Below are positions 26,882-35,256 of a stretch of DNA of 64,000 nt, in pieces. Numbering within the stretch: position 1 is the stretch's first letter; every line of letters begins with the position of its first letter. The position numbers were made by a program, and so were the translations under genes. A model generated the notes under the pieces. That model saw only the letters and a program-made list of their open reading frames with translations, did no database searches and was not told the origin of the DNA. The stretch comes from Streptomyces sp. ISL-12 (GTDB lineage: Bacteria; Actinomycetota; Actinomycetes; Streptomycetales; Streptomycetaceae). Location of the stretch: the NCBI RefSeq assembly GCF_018614415.1, contig NZ_JAGGOO010000025.1, forward strand, positions 1 to 64,000, in the 5' to 3' direction.

Positions 26882-27745
26882 ATGCCCGAACTGCCCGAGG
26901 TCGAGGCGCTCCGACAGTTCCTGACCGAGCACCTCACCGGCCACGAGATCGTCCGCGCCCTGCCCGTGGCGATCAGCGTCCTGAAGACCTACGACCCGCC
27001 GCTCACGGCCCTTCAGGGACACGCCGTGACGGCCGTGCACCGGCACGGCAAGTTCCTCGACCTGGAGACCGACGGCGGCCCGCGGCTGGTGACCCACCTG
27101 GCCCGGGCCGGCTGGCTGCACTGGAAGGACCGCCTCCCCGACGGCGTCCCCCGCCCCGGCAAGGGGCCCCTCGCCCTGCGCGTCGCGCTGGAGACCGGCG
27201 CCGGGTTCGACCTGACGGAGGCGGGCACGCAGAAACGCCTCGCCGTGTACGTCGTCCGGGACCCGGCCGAGGTGCCCGGCGTGGCCCGGCTCGGCCCGGA
27301 CCCGCTCGCCGACGACTTCGACGAGGCCCGCCTGGCCGCCCTGCTGCACGGCGAACGGCGGCAGCTCAAGGGGGCGCTGCGCGACCAGAGCCTGATCGCC
27401 GGCGTCGGCAACGCCTACAGTGACGAGATCCTGCACGCGGCGCGGATGTCCCCCTTCAAACTGGCCGCGTCCCTCACCCCGGAGGAGCTGAGCGCGCTCT
27501 ACGCGGCCCTGCGGGAGACGCTCACCGAGGCGGTCGAGCGCTCCCGGGGCGTGGCGGCCGGGCGGCTGAAGGCCGAGAAGAAGAGCGGCCTGCGCGTCCA
27601 CGGCCGTACCGGTGAGCCCTGCCCGGTCTGCGGCGACACCGTCCGCGAGGTCTCCTTCAGCGACTCCTCGCTCCAGTACTGCCCGACCTGCCAGACGGGC
27701 GGCAAGCCACTGGCGGACCGGAGGCTGTCCCGGCTGCTGAAGTGA
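26882..27745 (+). CDS. Fpg/Nei family DNA glycosylase
   Basis: A 287-aa base-excision repair enzyme. MPELPEVE at the N-terminus supplies the Pro2 nucleophile and Glu3. The helix-two-turn-helix segment ends in IAGVGNAYSDEILHAAR, and a C-terminal zinc finger is CPVCGDTVR...YCPTCQTGG. It removes oxidised bases and nicks the abasic site. ATG 26882 is fixed because Pro2 must be exposed after Met removal; no good ribosome binding site precedes it. It lies 43 bp after the phosphatase gene and may be cotranscribed. Confidence 0.94.
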   Translation: MPELPEVEALRQFLTEHLTGHEIVRALPVAISVLKTYDPPLTALQGHAVTAVHRHGKFLDLETDGGPRLVTHLARAGWLHWKDRLPDGVPRPGKGPLALRVALETGAGFDLTEAGTQKRLAVYVVRDPAEVPGVARLGPDPLADDFDEARLAALLHGERRQLKGALRDQSLIAGVGNAYSDEILHAARMSPFKLAASLTPEELSALYAALRETLTEAVERSRGVAAGRLKAEKKSGLRVHGRTGEPCPVCGDTVREVSFSDSSLQYCPTCQTGGKPLADRRLSRLLK

Positions 27746-27758
27746 CCCCGCCGACGGC

Positions 27759-28409
27759 CTACCGGGCGGAGAGGGTGACCAACCGCTCCCCGCCCGACGT
27801 CCGTACCTCGTACCGGGCGATCTGGTCCGGATGCAGCGCGGCGCCACCGCGCACGGTGGTGGGCCGGGTGTCGTGCCCGGGTACGCTCCAGCCGGCGACG
27901 GTCGTCTCGGAGCCGTCCCGGCCGACGGCGACGAGCCGGCAGGGCCGGGGGCCCGCCCCGTCCTTGACCTCGATCTCGACGCCGCTGCCCCAGGGCCGGT
28001 TCTCGGCGGTCACCCGGGCCCACACCCCCGACCGCTCGTCGGTGGCGGCCACCCGCACCGCGCCCTCGCCCCGCGTCGCGAGCAGCGCGGCGCCGGGCGC
28101 GGCCACCGCGCACACCAGCGCCGCGGCCGTGGCGCCCCACAGCCTGCGGCGGGCGGCCCGGTGCCGCGCGGCCACCTCGGACAGCAGCCGGCCGAGGAGC
28201 AGGGGGCCGGGCCCGGCGAAGGGGTGCACGGCGCGCGGGGTGGCCCCGCGGTACAGCAGCAACTGCCGGGCCACCGGCCGCAGCCCGGTCACCGTCGCGG
28301 TGCAGCGGGGGCACCCCATGAGGTGGTCCTCGAAGCGGAACGCGTCCCGCTCGTCGAGGACACCGAGCGCGTAGGCGCCCGCGTCGCGATGCCTCTCCAG
28401 GGACCTCAT
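27759..28409 (-). CDS. zinc-binding (zf-HC2) transmembrane anti-sigma factor
   Basis: A 216-aa anti-sigma factor. The ZAS motif is H29-x3-C33-x2-C36 in the N-terminal domain (HRDAGAYALGVLDERD). One transmembrane helix follows at about 84-105 (LWGATAAALVCAVAAPGAALL) with an extracytoplasmic C-terminal domain. ATG 28409 has GAGGAA upstream. It should hold the ECF sigma factor encoded at 29199-29747 inactive; a hypothetical gene lies between them on the same strand. The HxxxCxxC motif could allow redox or zinc control. Confidence 0.9.
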   Translation of the reverse strand: MRSLERHRDAGAYALGVLDERDAFRFEDHLMGCPRCTATVTGLRPVARQLLLYRGATPRAVHPFAGPGPLLLGRLLSEVAARHRAARRRLWGATAAALVCAVAAPGAALLATRGEGAVRVAATDERSGVWARVTAENRPWGSGVEIEVKDGAGPRPCRLVAVGRDGSETTVAGWSVPGHDTRPTTVRGGAALHPDQIARYEVRTSGGERLVTLSAR

Positions 28410-28548
28410 GCCGCATTCCTCGTGCCGTCGGGTAGGGGTGGCTTCCTGCCCCCTCCGGTACGCAGGGCGCCGCCGAATCACTCAAGCGGCCGGCACCGTG
28501 ATGCGGCGGGCCGAGCGCAACCGCCGAGCCTCGGAGCGCGCGGCAGGT

Positions 28549-29052
28549 CTAGAAGAGGTGGATGGCGAGGTGGCCGAGCGGCAGCCCCAGCTGCCACGCC
28601 GGGGTCCACACCTTCGGGCCCTCGTCCTCGCCGGTGGCGGGGGCGCCGCCCGGCACCGCGTTCAGGTCCGGCGCGAGCAGTTCGGTGTCCTGGAGCCAGC
28701 GCCAGGCCGCCCGCGCCAGGACCAGGTCGCCGTCCGGGCCGTCGTCGGCCGCGGTCTCGGCCAGCCGCTCGCGCACCCACTCCCGCCACGGCTGGTCGTA
28801 CGCCGTCAGGGAGAGCCAGGTCTCCAGCCGGGAGACGACCTCGGCGCCGCACAGCTCGCCGTCGGTGTCGGACAGGAAGACGGTCAACGCCAGCGCGTAG
28901 CGCCCGGCGCGGAACTCGAAGGACGTGGGCGGCATCAGATCGCCGCCGCGCAGCAACTGGTCGGCGACGTACTCGGCGTACAACCACGCCATGGGGACGG
29001 TCAGTTCGTCCCCGCCGCTGCCGTCCGTGCCCTCGTGACCTCTGTGCAGCAT
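28549..29052 (-). CDS. hypothetical protein between sigma and anti-sigma genes
   Basis: A 167-aa soluble protein without recognisable motifs. It is rich in Trp (MAWLYAEYVADQLL, PWREWVRERL, VWTPAWQLGLPLGHL). ATG 29052 has a strong GGAGGAAGGGCAGGAAGGG leader. Its place between the ECF sigma gene (146-bp gap) and the anti-sigma gene (139-bp gap) suggests it belongs to the sigma regulon or modulates it, but nothing in the sequence shows this. Confidence 0.78.
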   Translation of the reverse strand: MLHRGHEGTDGSGGDELTVPMAWLYAEYVADQLLRGGDLMPPTSFEFRAGRYALALTVFLSDTDGELCGAEVVSRLETWLSLTAYDQPWREWVRERLAETAADDGPDGDLVLARAAWRWLQDTELLAPDLNAVPGGAPATGEDEGPKVWTPAWQLGLPLGHLAIHLF

Positions 29053-29198
29053 CCCTTCCTGCCCTTCCTCCGGTGCGTGTGCGTCGCCCCACCCGGACCC
29101 TGCCGAGGGCCCCGTCCGGAACACGGATGAGGACAGCCGATTACCCAACCGGGGTCCACGGCAAGGCGCTTTACGGAGGCTTGACCCAGCGTCCGGTT

Positions 29199-29747
29199 TC
29201 ATCGCAGGTCGGTGGCGTATCCCGGCAGCACCCGGCGCAGGGCGCGCAGTGCGTAGAACGCCCGGGACTTCACGGTACCCGCCGGTATGCCCAGGGCCGT
29301 CGCCGCTTCCGCCACACTCGCCCCTTGGAAATACACCAGCACCAGGACTTCACGGTGTTCCGGGGTGAGTGTCTTCACAGCCTCGCGCACATCGAGGGCG
29401 GCGGCGGCCTGCTCGGCGTGGTCCGCGCAGACGGGTGTGTTCTCCAGGGCCGCGTCACCGACCTCGGGCGGCCGGGCCTGCCGGGCCCGCCGCGCGTCGA
29501 TCGCGAGGCGCCGGGCGACGGTGAGCAGCCAGGGCCGTACGGAGGCGAAGTCGTCGGCGCGCAGTGCCTCGGGATGCTGCCAGGCGCGGACGAGGGTCTC
29601 CTGGAGGAGGTCCTCGGCGCGCTGCCGGTCGCCGTCGCACAGCCGCAGCAGCAGCCCGAACAGCGGCCGGCCGTGCTCGCGCTGGAGCGCGGCGAGCTCG
29701 TGCTCGGCGGTCGTCGTCCCGTGGGTGAGGGTGGTTCCGGCCGTCAT
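29199..29747 (-). CDS. ECF-family RNA polymerase sigma factor
   Basis: A 182-aa ECF sigma. Region 2 spans about 15-80 (RPLFGLLLRLCDGDRQRAED, LLQETLVRAWQHPE, WLLTVARRLAIDARRARQ) and region 4 about 120-175 (LTPEHREVLVLVYFQG, VAEAATALGIPAGTVKSRAF). ATG 29747 is chosen because the conserved fold starts soon after; a GTG at 29792 would add 15 residues. It pairs with the zinc anti-sigma factor downstream. It is divergent from the CapA-like gene, whose upstream region has the long A/T-rich run expected of a promoter. Confidence 0.92.
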   Translation of the reverse strand: MTAGTTLTHGTTTAEHELAALQREHGRPLFGLLLRLCDGDRQRAEDLLQETLVRAWQHPEALRADDFASVRPWLLTVARRLAIDARRARQARPPEVGDAALENTPVCADHAEQAAAALDVREAVKTLTPEHREVLVLVYFQGASVAEAATALGIPAGTVKSRAFYALRALRRVLPGYATDLR

Positions 29748-29977
29748 GGCCGTATGGCATCGCAGGGGGCGGCCGGGGGACAGGGCGGGCACACGGGTGT
29801 GCGGCGGACGGTCGATCGCGTCGACGAACGGTTCGACGAACGGTCGGTCACCCCCGTACGCGCACGCCGGACGGGCTAATGGGCGTGTCGGAGCCGCCCG
29901 AAAAGAGCCGGGACTTCTTACCTGTTTGTGTGTAAATCTGATTTTTATCCATGCGTGACCACACCCGGGGTGAACGG
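29748..29977. promoter_or_regulatory. divergent promoter region, sigma / CapA-like genes
   Basis: The 230-bp gap holds an A/T-rich block at about 29918-29952 (TTACCTGTTTGTGTGTAAATC and TTTTTATCC) near the CapA-like start, and a direct repeat CGACGAACGGT at about 29820-29841. I could not pick a definite -35/-10 pair. Confidence 0.35.
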
Positions 29978-31165
29978 ATGATCACACGCAGCCGACAGGT
30001 GGCCCTGGCCCTGACCGCCCTCCTCACGGCGGGCGCGGCCTGCCAGGCCCGCGGCCACGAGCCACCGCCGGACCGGCCGGCCCCGTCCCCCTCAGCGGCC
30101 TCGGGAGCCTCGGGGGCCGCTGCGGACAGGAGCGCCGGAGCCTTCACCCTGGTCGCCTCCGGCGACGTCCTGCCGCACGACTCGGTCATCGAGCGGGCCC
30201 GGTTCGACGCGGGCGGCAGCGGCTACGACTTCCGGCCGGTGCTGGCCGGCGTCGCCCCCGTCGTCTCCCGGGCCGACCTCGCCCTGTGCCACATGGAGAC
30301 CGTGTACGGCGCGGACGGCGACTACTCCGGCTACCCCCTCTTCAAGTCCCCGCCCGAGGTGGCGGCGGGCCTCGCGGCCACCGGCTACGACGGCTGCTCC
30401 ACCGCCTCCAACCACACCCTCGACGACGGCGCGGACGGCGTCCGCCGCACCCTGGACGCCCTCGACCGGGCCGGCGTACGGCACGCCGGGTCCGCGCGCA
30501 CCGAGCAGGAGGCCCGCACCGTCACCGTCCTGCGGGCCGGTCACGCCCGCGTCGCCCACCTCGCGTACACCTACGACACCAACGGCCGCCCGCTGCCCGC
30601 CGGGCAGCCCTGGGCGGTGAACCTGATCGACGAGGAGCGCGTCCTCGCCGACGCCGCGACCGCGCGGCAGGCGGGCGCCGACGTGGTCGTGGTCTCCCTG
30701 CACTGGGGCACCGAGTGGCAGGAGGCGCCCGACGAGCGGCAGCGGTCGCTCGCCCGCTCGCTCACCGCCGCCCGCACCGCGGGCCGTCCCGACATCGACC
30801 TGATCATCGGCACCCACGCCCATGTCCCGCAGGCGTACGAGAAGGTCAACGGCACCTGGGTGGTCTACGGGATGGGCGACCAGATCGCCGGCGAGATGAC
30901 CAACGACGCGGGGGCGCCCGATCCGCGCGGCAACCAGTCGACGATCGGCCGCTTCACCTTCGCGCCGCCCGCCCGGCCGGGCGCGCGCTGGGAGGTGACG
31001 AGGGCGGAGTTCGTGCCCCAGCTCTTCGACATCGACGCGGGGCGGGTGGTGAACCTCAACCGGGCGCTCGCGCAGGGCGCCGAGGTACGCGCCGTGCGCG
31101 ACCGCATCCGGGACGTGGTGCTGGGGCGCGGCGCGGCGAAGGACGGGCTGGTGATGGGGGAGTAG
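29978..31165 (+). CDS. CapA-like metallophosphatase domain lipoprotein
   Basis: A 395-aa exported protein of the CapA/PgsA (PGA_cap) family. An N-terminal hydrophobic segment ends in LLTAGAACQ, a loose lipobox. The metallophosphatase-like blocks follow: SGDVLPHD, CHMETVYG, TASNHTLDDG, SLHWGTEW and IIGTHAHVPQ, all metal-ligand positions kept. CapA is needed for poly-gamma-glutamate export in Bacillus; Streptomyces members act on unknown envelope polymers. ATG 29978 has GGGG at 29967-29970; ATG 29951 is an alternative without ribosome binding site. No capB/capC partners are present. Confidence 0.85.
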   Translation: MITRSRQVALALTALLTAGAACQARGHEPPPDRPAPSPSAASGASGAAADRSAGAFTLVASGDVLPHDSVIERARFDAGGSGYDFRPVLAGVAPVVSRADLALCHMETVYGADGDYSGYPLFKSPPEVAAGLAATGYDGCSTASNHTLDDGADGVRRTLDALDRAGVRHAGSARTEQEARTVTVLRAGHARVAHLAYTYDTNGRPLPAGQPWAVNLIDEERVLADAATARQAGADVVVVSLHWGTEWQEAPDERQRSLARSLTAARTAGRPDIDLIIGTHAHVPQAYEKVNGTWVVYGMGDQIAGEMTNDAGAPDPRGNQSTIGRFTFAPPARPGARWEVTRAEFVPQLFDIDAGRVVNLNRALAQGAEVRAVRDRIRDVVLGRGAAKDGLVMGE

Positions 31166-31231
31166 CCCGACGGACTCCGGGCCGAGGGGACCCCGCAGAA
31201 AGGACGTCGGTGACGTGCCCCCGCGGCAGCC

Positions 31232-31702
31232 TCACGGCACGACCGTCACCGGCCAGCGGCCCGCCTTCACCAGCCGGATCGCGACGGAACCGACGATGCG
31301 GTGTCCGGCCTGTTCGGAGGCGCCCACCACGACGGCGTCCGCCTTCAGGTCGTCGGCCGCCTGCCGGAGGCCGTTGAACGGATCGCCACGGAACGTGTGG
31401 AACTCCCAGCGGACCTCGAATATCCCCTTGACCTGCTCGGCCGCCTCCCGGATGTGGGCGACCAGGTCCTCCGCGATCTCGTCGGTCGTCTCCGCGACCG
31501 GCGCCCCGAGCGACACCCCCGCCGCCAGCATCGGCTGCACGTACACCAGGGCGAGCAGCGCGTGCTGCCGCCGGGCCAGACCGCCGGCGTAGGCCGCCGC
31601 GCGGAGCGAGGAGGCCGACCCGTCCACGCCGACGACGATGACCTTGGGCCCGTCCGTGCCCCGCTCGAACTGATGGGAATGCTGCTGTTCCGGTTCCGTC
31701 AC
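31232..31702 (-). CDS. universal stress protein (UspA domain)
   Basis: A 156-aa single UspA domain. It starts the fold with VIVVGVDGSASSLRAAAYA and ends with the nucleotide-binding block VVVGASEQAGHRIVGSVAIRLVKAGRWPVTVV, where the usual GxxGxxxxxxGS(V/T) pattern is partly kept (A-G-H-R-I-V-G-S-V). It may bind ATP weakly. GTG 31702 is the start. It is divergent from the polysaccharide deacetylase gene over a 150-bp gap. Role in stress tolerance is inferred from the family. Confidence 0.9.
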   Translation of the reverse strand: MTEPEQQHSHQFERGTDGPKVIVVGVDGSASSLRAAAYAGGLARRQHALLALVYVQPMLAAGVSLGAPVAETTDEIAEDLVAHIREAAEQVKGIFEVRWEFHTFRGDPFNGLRQAADDLKADAVVVGASEQAGHRIVGSVAIRLVKAGRWPVTVVP

Positions 31703-31852
31703 GCGGCGAGGTTATCGGAACGGGCGGACGCCGCCGGTAGGGGAGGCCCGGCAGGCCGGCGCCGGTCCGGCGCTGGTCCGGGCGGGTGGATTCGTGCCGC
31801 CGCCCCGGTGTCGCACTGGTGCGTCGGCCCGTGGCCGGGCGACTGATGAGTC

Positions 31853-32689
31853 ATGAAGACGGATCAGTTGCTCACCCGGCGCGGGGCGTTGCTCGCCGGC
31901 GCTGCCGCGGTGGGGGCGGCCGGGACCGCCGGCGTGCTCGGGGCCCTGACCGGGAAGGCGCCGGTCGCGCCCCGCCCGGCCGCTCCCGGCCCTCCGGCAC
32001 GCCGCGTGCTCAAGCCCTCCGCCTACCGCCTGCGGCCCCTGACCGGTCACGGCCCGCCGCGCACCGCCCTCTCCCCCGTCCCGGTCCGGCGCGAGCCGCT
32101 TCTGAACGTCCCCGGACGCGGCCGCGTCATGGTGCTGACCTTCGACGACGGCCCCGACCCCCGCTACACCCCCGAGATCCTGGACATCCTGGCCGAGTAC
32201 GAGGTCCGCGCGATGTTCTTCGTGTGCGGCGAGATGGCCGTGGACAACAAGGAGCTGCTGGCCCGGATGGCCGACGACGGACACGTCGTCGGCAACCACA
32301 CCTGGTCCCACCCGCTGCTCACCCGGCTCGGCCGCGCGGAGATCCGCTCCGAGATGGAGCGCACCGCCGAGGTCATCGACGCGGCCTTCGGTGAGCCGCC
32401 CCGCTGGTTCCGGGCGCCCTACGGGGCGTGGAACCGCGCCGCCTTCCAGCTCGGCGCCGAACTCGGCATGGAACCGCTCGCCTGGACCGTCGACACCCTG
32501 GACTGGACCACCCCCGGCACCCGCACCATCGTCGACCGGGTCGAGGACGGCGCCGCCCCCGGCGTCGTGGTGCTCTCGCACGACGCCGGGGGCGACCGTT
32601 CGCAGAGCGTGCGCGCCCTGCGTTCCTACCTTCCGAGCCTGCTGGACTCCGGGTACCACCTCACCGTTCCCCGGCGGCCCCACACCTGA
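31853..32689 (+). CDS. Tat-exported polysaccharide deacetylase (NodB domain)
   Basis: A 278-aa protein. A twin-arginine-like signal (LTRRGALLAGAAAVGAAG) is followed by a NodB domain with motif 1 TFDDGP, motif 2 GNHTWSHP (zinc histidines), motif 3 RAPYGAWN and the C-terminal LSHDAGGDR. It probably removes N-acetyl groups from peptidoglycan or chitin-like polymers outside the membrane. All catalytic residues are present. It is upstream of the convergent class F sortase in the envelope gene block. Confidence 0.9.
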   Translation: MKTDQLLTRRGALLAGAAAVGAAGTAGVLGALTGKAPVAPRPAAPGPPARRVLKPSAYRLRPLTGHGPPRTALSPVPVRREPLLNVPGRGRVMVLTFDDGPDPRYTPEILDILAEYEVRAMFFVCGEMAVDNKELLARMADDGHVVGNHTWSHPLLTRLGRAEIRSEMERTAEVIDAAFGEPPRWFRAPYGAWNRAAFQLGAELGMEPLAWTVDTLDWTTPGTRTIVDRVEDGAAPGVVVLSHDAGGDRSQSVRALRSYLPSLLDSGYHLTVPRRPHT

Positions 32690-32757
32690 CGCCCGTGCGC
32701 CCGCCCGGCCGGGACTCCGCCCAGCGGATTCCGGTCGGCGGATTCCCGCGGTTCCTG

Positions 32758-33423
32758 TCAGCGGATTCCGGTCAGGCGGGCGAAGGCGACCACGTTCCCG
32801 GCGTATCCGTTCTGCTTGGAGAATCCGCCGCCGCAGGTGATGACGCGCAATTCCGGACTTCCCTTGGAGGCGTACACCCGGTCGCCGGGGAAATCGTCCT
32901 TCTCGAAGACCTCGATGCCGTAGATCTCGAACTCGGCGGTCTTTCCGTCCGCGCGGTCGATCTCGACCTTGTTCCCCTGCTTCAGGGCACCGAGTCCGTA
33001 GAAGACGGCCGGGCCCTGTTTGTTGTCGACATGCCCGACCACGACCGCTGTGCCCTTCTCCCCCGGCGAGACCGCGCCCGTGAACCAGCCGGCCAGATTC
33101 GGGTCCTCGGGCGGCGGCGCGCCGACCCAGCCGTCCGCGTCGAGGCCCACCGGCATCATCGGCGCGTCCACCTGGATGGCGGGAATCCGCACCCGGTCGG
33201 GTACCGCGTACGGCAGTGGCGCGAGGCCCTTCGGGACGGTGCCGCCCTCCGCGCGGCGGGCCTCGGCGGCCGCGGCCGACGCGGGCTGCGGCGGGCCGAC
33301 GTCGAATTCCCCCGAACCGTTGCGAATGAGCGCGAGGCCGGTCAGCAGGACAAGAGCTATGACACCCCACGGAGCGCGCTTCCTGTGCCGCTCCTCCTCT
33401 TCGGCCAGCTCGGACGCAGACAT
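32758..33423 (-). CDS. class F sortase
   Basis: A 221-aa membrane-anchored transpeptidase. One N-terminal TM (about 18-35, WGVIALVLLTGLALI) precedes the sortase barrel with catalytic His in VVGHVDNKQGPAVF, Cys in VITCGGGFS and Arg in VVAFARLTGIR at the very C-terminus. Class F members are typical of actinobacteria and not pilin polymerases. ATG 33423 has AGAGGGGA upstream. No LPXTG-like sorting signal is encoded in this window; the neighbouring surface proteins end in a TM plus arginines but lack a clear motif, so substrates are unknown. Confidence 0.9.
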   Translation of the reverse strand: MSASELAEEEERHRKRAPWGVIALVLLTGLALIRNGSGEFDVGPPQPASAAAAEARRAEGGTVPKGLAPLPYAVPDRVRIPAIQVDAPMMPVGLDADGWVGAPPPEDPNLAGWFTGAVSPGEKGTAVVVGHVDNKQGPAVFYGLGALKQGNKVEIDRADGKTAEFEIYGIEVFEKDDFPGDRVYASKGSPELRVITCGGGFSKQNGYAGNVVAFARLTGIR

Positions 33424-33472
33424 TCGACATCCCCTCTCGACACAGCCGTCGCCGTGTCAGTCGCGCATACGG

Positions 33473-33481
33473 GAAACGCTA
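33473..33481 (-). promoter_or_regulatory. TAGCGTTTC element upstream of sortase
   Basis: TAGCGTTTC on the minus strand lies 50-58 bp before the sortase ATG, and the same 9-mer lies before the surface protein gene at 34396-34989 (35062-35070). TAGCGT is a plausible -10 hexamer. The rest of 33424-33756 holds a moderately A/T-rich stretch (GAAATTTCTG near 33570) but no gene I can support. Confidence 0.35.
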
Positions 33482-33756
33482 AGTGCCGTCCGGCGCGGCG
33501 GCGACGGGGCGGATGCGAACGGGTGGCTCCGCACGCGGCCGGTGAGCCATCCGAGGCGCCGGGTGCAGGAAATTTCTGACGGTCCGTGACCTGCGGTGAT
33601 ATCCACTGCCGAGGTTCCACCGCGCTACAGCCGCTCACCAGGACGGACCATCGCCGAAATGCGCCTGCCGTCGCACCAACTGAGGGTTTTTCCGGGAGGC
33701 GCTTTCTCGCCGATCGACCGGGGACGGGTCCCGGGGCGTCTTCCGCGGAGGATCAC

Positions 33757-34251
33757 ATGCGTAACTCCCGTGCCCTGGCGGCCGCAGGCGCCGCCGTCGT
33801 TGTTTCCGGGGTTCTCGGGCTCGCCGCTCCCACGGCCGTCGCGTGGGACACGCCGAGCAACATCGTGGCCCTGCCCAGCGTCATCGCCCGCGGCGGCCAG
33901 ATGACCGTCACCGTCGACGGCTGCCCGCACGGCGGCACGATGACCTCGCGCGCCTTCCCGACCACCCACCTGACGCCGGTCCGGGGTGCCAACGAGACCT
34001 CCAAGGGCGTCGCCACCATCAACCGCGACGCCCGCCCCGGCTCCTACGAGATCAAGGTCAACTGCTCGGGCCGGACACTGACCCGGCCGGCCGCGTTCAC
34101 CGTCATCGGCGGGGTGCGGGGCGGCATCGGCGGCAGCAACTCCAGCGGCGCGACGCCGGCCGACATGGCGATCGGCGGCGGGCTCGTCGCCGCGGCGGTG
34201 GCGGGCGGCGGGCTGTTCTGGATGCGCCGCCGGGCCGAGCGGCGCGTCTGA
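33757..34251 (+). CDS. exported surface protein with C-terminal membrane anchor, paralog A
   Basis: A 164-aa protein: Sec signal (about 1-29), a compact beta-rich domain (about 30-122) with two cysteines in DGCPHGG and VNCSGR that could form a disulfide, a Gly/Ser linker, a C-terminal TM (about 137-157) and an RRRAERRV tail. GGAGG at 33747-33751 sets the ATG. The ectodomain (LPSVIARGGQMTVTVDGC, RDARPGSYEIKVNC) resembles the convergent gene product at 34396-34989, so the two look like diverged paralogs. The tail resembles a sorting-signal tail without LPXTG. Confidence 0.85.
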   Translation: MRNSRALAAAGAAVVVSGVLGLAAPTAVAWDTPSNIVALPSVIARGGQMTVTVDGCPHGGTMTSRAFPTTHLTPVRGANETSKGVATINRDARPGSYEIKVNCSGRTLTRPAAFTVIGGVRGGIGGSNSSGATPADMAIGGGLVAAAVAGGGLFWMRRRAERRV

Positions 34252-34261
34252 CCGGTGTGCC

Positions 34262-34309
34262 CGGCGCCCGGCCGGGCCCCGCCTTCGGGGGGCGGGCTCC
34301 CGGGCGCCG
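34262..34309. terminator. compound hairpin downstream of surface protein A
   Basis: The outer 9-bp arms CGGCGCCCG (34262-34270) / CGGGCGCCG (34301-34309) enclose a second GC hairpin with a TTCG-type loop. It immediately precedes the 18-bp bidirectional terminator. Confidence 0.6.
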
Positions 34310-34327
34310 AACGGAACCTCGCACAGG

Positions 34328-34368
34328 ACGTCACCCCGGCTCCCCTCCTCGGGGAGCCGGGGTGACGT
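34328..34368. terminator. 18-bp perfect bidirectional terminator
   Basis: ACGTCACCCCGGCTCCCC (34328-34345) pairs fully with 34351-34368 across a 5-nt loop. It sits between two convergent surface protein genes and should stop transcription from both sides. Confidence 0.9.
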
Positions 34369-34395
34369 GTGGCGCGCGGACGCGGGAGGGCTCCG

Positions 34396-34989
34396 TCAGC
34401 CGCCGTCCTCGCCGGTGCGGCGGCGGGAGAGGTGGTACGCCGCGCCCACCGAGCCGGCGACGAGCAGCGCGCCGAGCCCGAGGTTCTTGAGGTCGAAGCC
34501 CGCCACGGTGCCGCCCTCGCCGGCGTGCACGCCCTTCTCCGGGTGCTCGTGACGCCCGTGCCCGGGGTGTTCCGGCGGCGGCGGTGGGGCGGTGGTGGGA
34601 GGCGGCGGCGACGTGGGTGTGGGCGTGGGGCTCGACCCGCCGGCGATGGTCAGGCCGGTCGTCCCGGTCGCCCCGTCGCAGCGGAACGCCACCTGGTGGA
34701 CCGAGCCCGGTCTGGCGTCCCGGTCGACCACCGCGGTGGCCGACGTGTGCCTGGGGGGAATGGTCACCGGGTCGAACACCGGGGCGGAGACCGTCGCGGG
34801 GCCCTTGCAGCGGCCGTCGGCGCGGTCGACGATCAGGGTGACCTCGCCGCCCGCCGCGATGGTGGAGGGCAGGACGCGGAAACCGAACGGGGTGACGGTG
34901 CTGTCGCCGGCCGCGCCGGCGACCGGGACACAGGACGTGAGGGCGCAGGCGCCCAGCAGTGCGGCCGCAGCGACGGGTATCGCACGCAT
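34396..34989 (-). CDS. exported surface protein with C-terminal membrane anchor, paralog B
   Basis: A 197-aa protein. The signal sequence (about 1-27) contains LTSC, which may act as a lipobox or simply as part of the h-region. The ectodomain (LPSTIAAGGEVTLIVD, RDARPGSVHQVAFRCDG) parallels paralog A. A Pro/Thr-rich spacer (about 122-142) and a His/Glu stretch (EHPGHGRHEHPEKGVH) follow, then a TM (about 165-185) and SRRRTGEDGG. ATG 34989 has GGAGG upstream. The proline spacer suggests the domain is pushed out through the cell wall. Function unknown. Confidence 0.82.
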   Translation of the reverse strand: MRAIPVAAAALLGACALTSCVPVAGAAGDSTVTPFGFRVLPSTIAAGGEVTLIVDRADGRCKGPATVSAPVFDPVTIPPRHTSATAVVDRDARPGSVHQVAFRCDGATGTTGLTIAGGSSPTPTPTSPPPPTTAPPPPPEHPGHGRHEHPEKGVHAGEGGTVAGFDLKNLGLGALLVAGSVGAAYHLSRRRTGEDGG

Positions 34990-35187
34990 GAAGGATCCTC
35001 CGGGTCCCGAGGAGCAGTTGCGGACCTGTTCCGCTCGCGACGGACATGCACCTCGATGTCCGAAACGCTAGGAAGACGCGCGGACGGGCGCGATCGCAGT
35101 CGCGCGAATGGGGCAACGGGCTGGGCCGCCCAGGGGAAGGGCCGGACCGGCGGCACCCGTCGGCCGCCGCGCCCCTCCGCCCGGGCG

Positions 35188-35256
35188 GACGCCCTCAAGG
35201 ACCCCTCAAGGACGCCCTCGGACGCCCTCGGACGCCCTCAGGACCTCAGGACGACC
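35188..35256. repeat. degenerate 10-11 bp tandem repeats (GACGCCCTC)
   Basis: Six to seven imperfect head-to-tail copies of GACGCCCTCRG-type units run from 35188 up to the stop codon of the DUF4239 gene at 35257. The array lies in non-coding DNA between two minus-strand genes and looks slippage-prone. Confidence 0.65.

Noticed and set aside
34396..34989. A sortase substrate call for surface protein B
   Set aside because: It has a TM and a positive tail but no LPXTG or LAXTG-like motif before the TM. I kept the neutral call of membrane-anchored protein.
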